Source: an uncultured Clostridia bacterium
Lineage (GTDB): Bacteria; Bacillota; Clostridia; HGM11514
Direction: 5' to 3'
NCBI GenBank assembly: GCA_902478725.1
Contig: CABSMD010000015.1
Span: 1 to 24,189 of the forward strand
DNA: 24,189 bases
Below the pieces are notes generated by a model. The model saw only the letters and a program-made list of their open reading frames with translations, had not been told where the DNA came from and did not search any database. Both the position numbers and the translations under genes were made by a program. This document shows positions 23,307 to 24,189 of this stretch, in pieces; the stretch's first letter is position 1, and each line of letters opens with the position of its first letter.

Positions 23307-24155
23307 ATGTACCGCGTTGATTTTACACATCTTCCGGAGCTTACACGGATGGGACGGGTAAAGCACAAAAGCCGCTGGTCGCACAAGGGGGCGGTTATCA
23401 GCAGAAATCTGCTGGTTTGCGTCATCAGCGGCGAATGCAGGTTTTCAATACAAAATGAAACCTTTTGGTTATGTGAGGGCAATGTTATACTGATTCCACA
23501 GGGGACTTATTATATACCGGAAACCAACAGTGAATGCGAATATTATTTTTTTCATTTTAATGCAAAAATAGATGAGTCAGAACCCCAGACGGTTTCTGTC
23601 CAGCCGCGGAGCCCATCCTTTCAGCTGCCCAATACAGATTACTCGACCGTGTTTGTCGACCGGCATATTTCTTTGGAACAGGAATACAAAAACGCCCTGC
23701 TGCTGATTGCAAGATGCAACAACGCCATGCTAGATACCGATATCAACCGCAAGCTGATGGCAGACCTGTGCTTTGCCCAGCTCCTTCTTCTGCTCTCCAC
23801 AGTCAGTATGGATTCCACCGGTTCGGAGGGGGACGCGCCCGCGTTATTTCACAAAATTCTGTTATACATCCAGCAAAACTATACCAAGCCTGTGACCTTA
23901 CTGGATTTATCGGAGCACTTTGGTGTGTCAAAGCAATACATTGCGCGGATCTTCAAAAAGCATACGGGCCTCACCGTGACCGGATACATCAACCGCCTCA
24001 AGATGGAACACGCGCTGGAAATGCTGCAATATTCCAGCCTAAATATCGGTGAGATCGCCGATTATCTAGGCTATGGCAGTGCGAGCTATTTTTGCAGGCT
24101 GTTTAAAAGGCAATACCTGACAAGCCCAAGCGAATATGTGGGAAAGGGAAAATAA
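23307..24155 (+). CDS. AraC-family transcriptional regulator (cupin plus HTH)
   Basis: This 282-residue protein has an N-terminal cupin-like sensor (about 25-95: VCVISGECRFSIQNETFWL, GNVILIPQGTYYIP, YYFFHF) and a C-terminal AraC/XylS DNA-binding domain (about 180-280). The latter contains VTLLDLSEHFGVSKQYIARIFKKHTG and NIGEIADYLGYGSASYFCRLFKRQ. The start at ATG 23307 has GGGGG 5 bp upstream. It is divergent from the DUF6259 operon across a 157-bp region holding both promoters, so that operon is the likely target, with a sugar or sugar-acid intermediate as ligand. It is only distantly similar to the other AraC protein in the window, suggesting a different inducer. After its stop, 34 bases remain to the window end, with nothing visible in them. 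Confidence 0.92.
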   Translation: MYRVDFTHLPELTRMGRVKHKSRWSHKGAVISRNLLVCVISGECRFSIQNETFWLCEGNVILIPQGTYYIPETNSECEYYFFHFNAKIDESEPQTVSVQPRSPSFQLPNTDYSTVFVDRHISLEQEYKNALLLIARCNNAMLDTDINRKLMADLCFAQLLLLLSTVSMDSTGSEGDAPALFHKILLYIQQNYTKPVTLLDLSEHFGVSKQYIARIFKKHTGLTVTGYINRLKMEHALEMLQYSSLNIGEIADYLGYGSASYFCRLFKRQYLTSPSEYVGKGK

Positions 24156-24189
24156 AAATATAACGGACGGGCGCGCCGCAAGATACACT

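Noticed and set aside
1..24189. Insertion sequence, integrase, attachment site or CRISPR array
   Set aside because: I found no transposase or recombinase reading frame, no regularly spaced short repeats and no terminal inverted repeats around any gene block.

Overview
The window is a carbohydrate-utilisation island from a low-to-moderate GC Gram-positive bacterium. Evidence for Bacillota (Clostridia or a Paenibacillus-like lineage) is a protein with three S-layer homology (SLH) domains, strong purine-rich Shine-Dalgarno sites, consensus sigma-A promoters and AraC-family control of glycan genes. I see no tRNA, rRNA, CRISPR array, transposase or phage gene. I also see no sugar transporter, kinase or aldolase, so the island probably continues outside the window.

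Layout. (1) 2-322, the 3' end of an unrecognised plus-strand gene, closed by a hairpin that also terminates the opposing operon. (2) 338-4878, minus strand: a secreted GH141-like beta-helix protein followed by a cytoplasmic GH2 beta-glucuronidase. (3) 5042-15526, minus strand: an AraC regulator, a secreted LamG-domain protein, an 1843-residue SLH-anchored multidomain beta-helix protein, an ADP-ribosylglycohydrolase-fold protein and a hexapeptide acetyltransferase, closed by a strong terminator at 4967-4997. (4) 15653-18295, plus strand: an (alpha/alpha)6 glycosidase of GH63/MGH1 type, divergent from the first AraC gene behind a near-consensus promoter. (5) 18391-23149, minus strand: a four-gene operon encoding a DUF6259-type TIM-barrel protein, an SDR dehydrogenase, a UlaG-like metallo-beta-lactamase-fold hydrolase and a galactonate-dehydratase-like enolase-superfamily enzyme. 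(6) 23307-24155, plus strand: a second AraC regulator, divergent from that operon and driven by a perfect TTGACA-N17-TATAAT promoter.

Inferred joint function. Surface and secreted beta-helix enzymes cut a complex, probably plant or mucin-like, glycan outside the cell. Cytoplasmic glycosidases (GH2 glucuronidase, GH63-like and possibly DUF6259) finish the imported oligosaccharides. The dehydrogenase, lactonase and dehydratase trio matches the logic of a non-phosphorylating oxidative route: sugar, then lactone, then aldonate, then 2-keto-3-deoxy acid. The substrate is unknown. Fucose is one candidate because GH141 includes an alpha-L-fucosidase; galactose and uronic acids are others.

The most notable sequence-level observation is a 567-bp LamG-encoding block shared by two adjacent genes (179 of 189 residues identical, including a 167-nt perfect run), which points to recent duplication or gene conversion.
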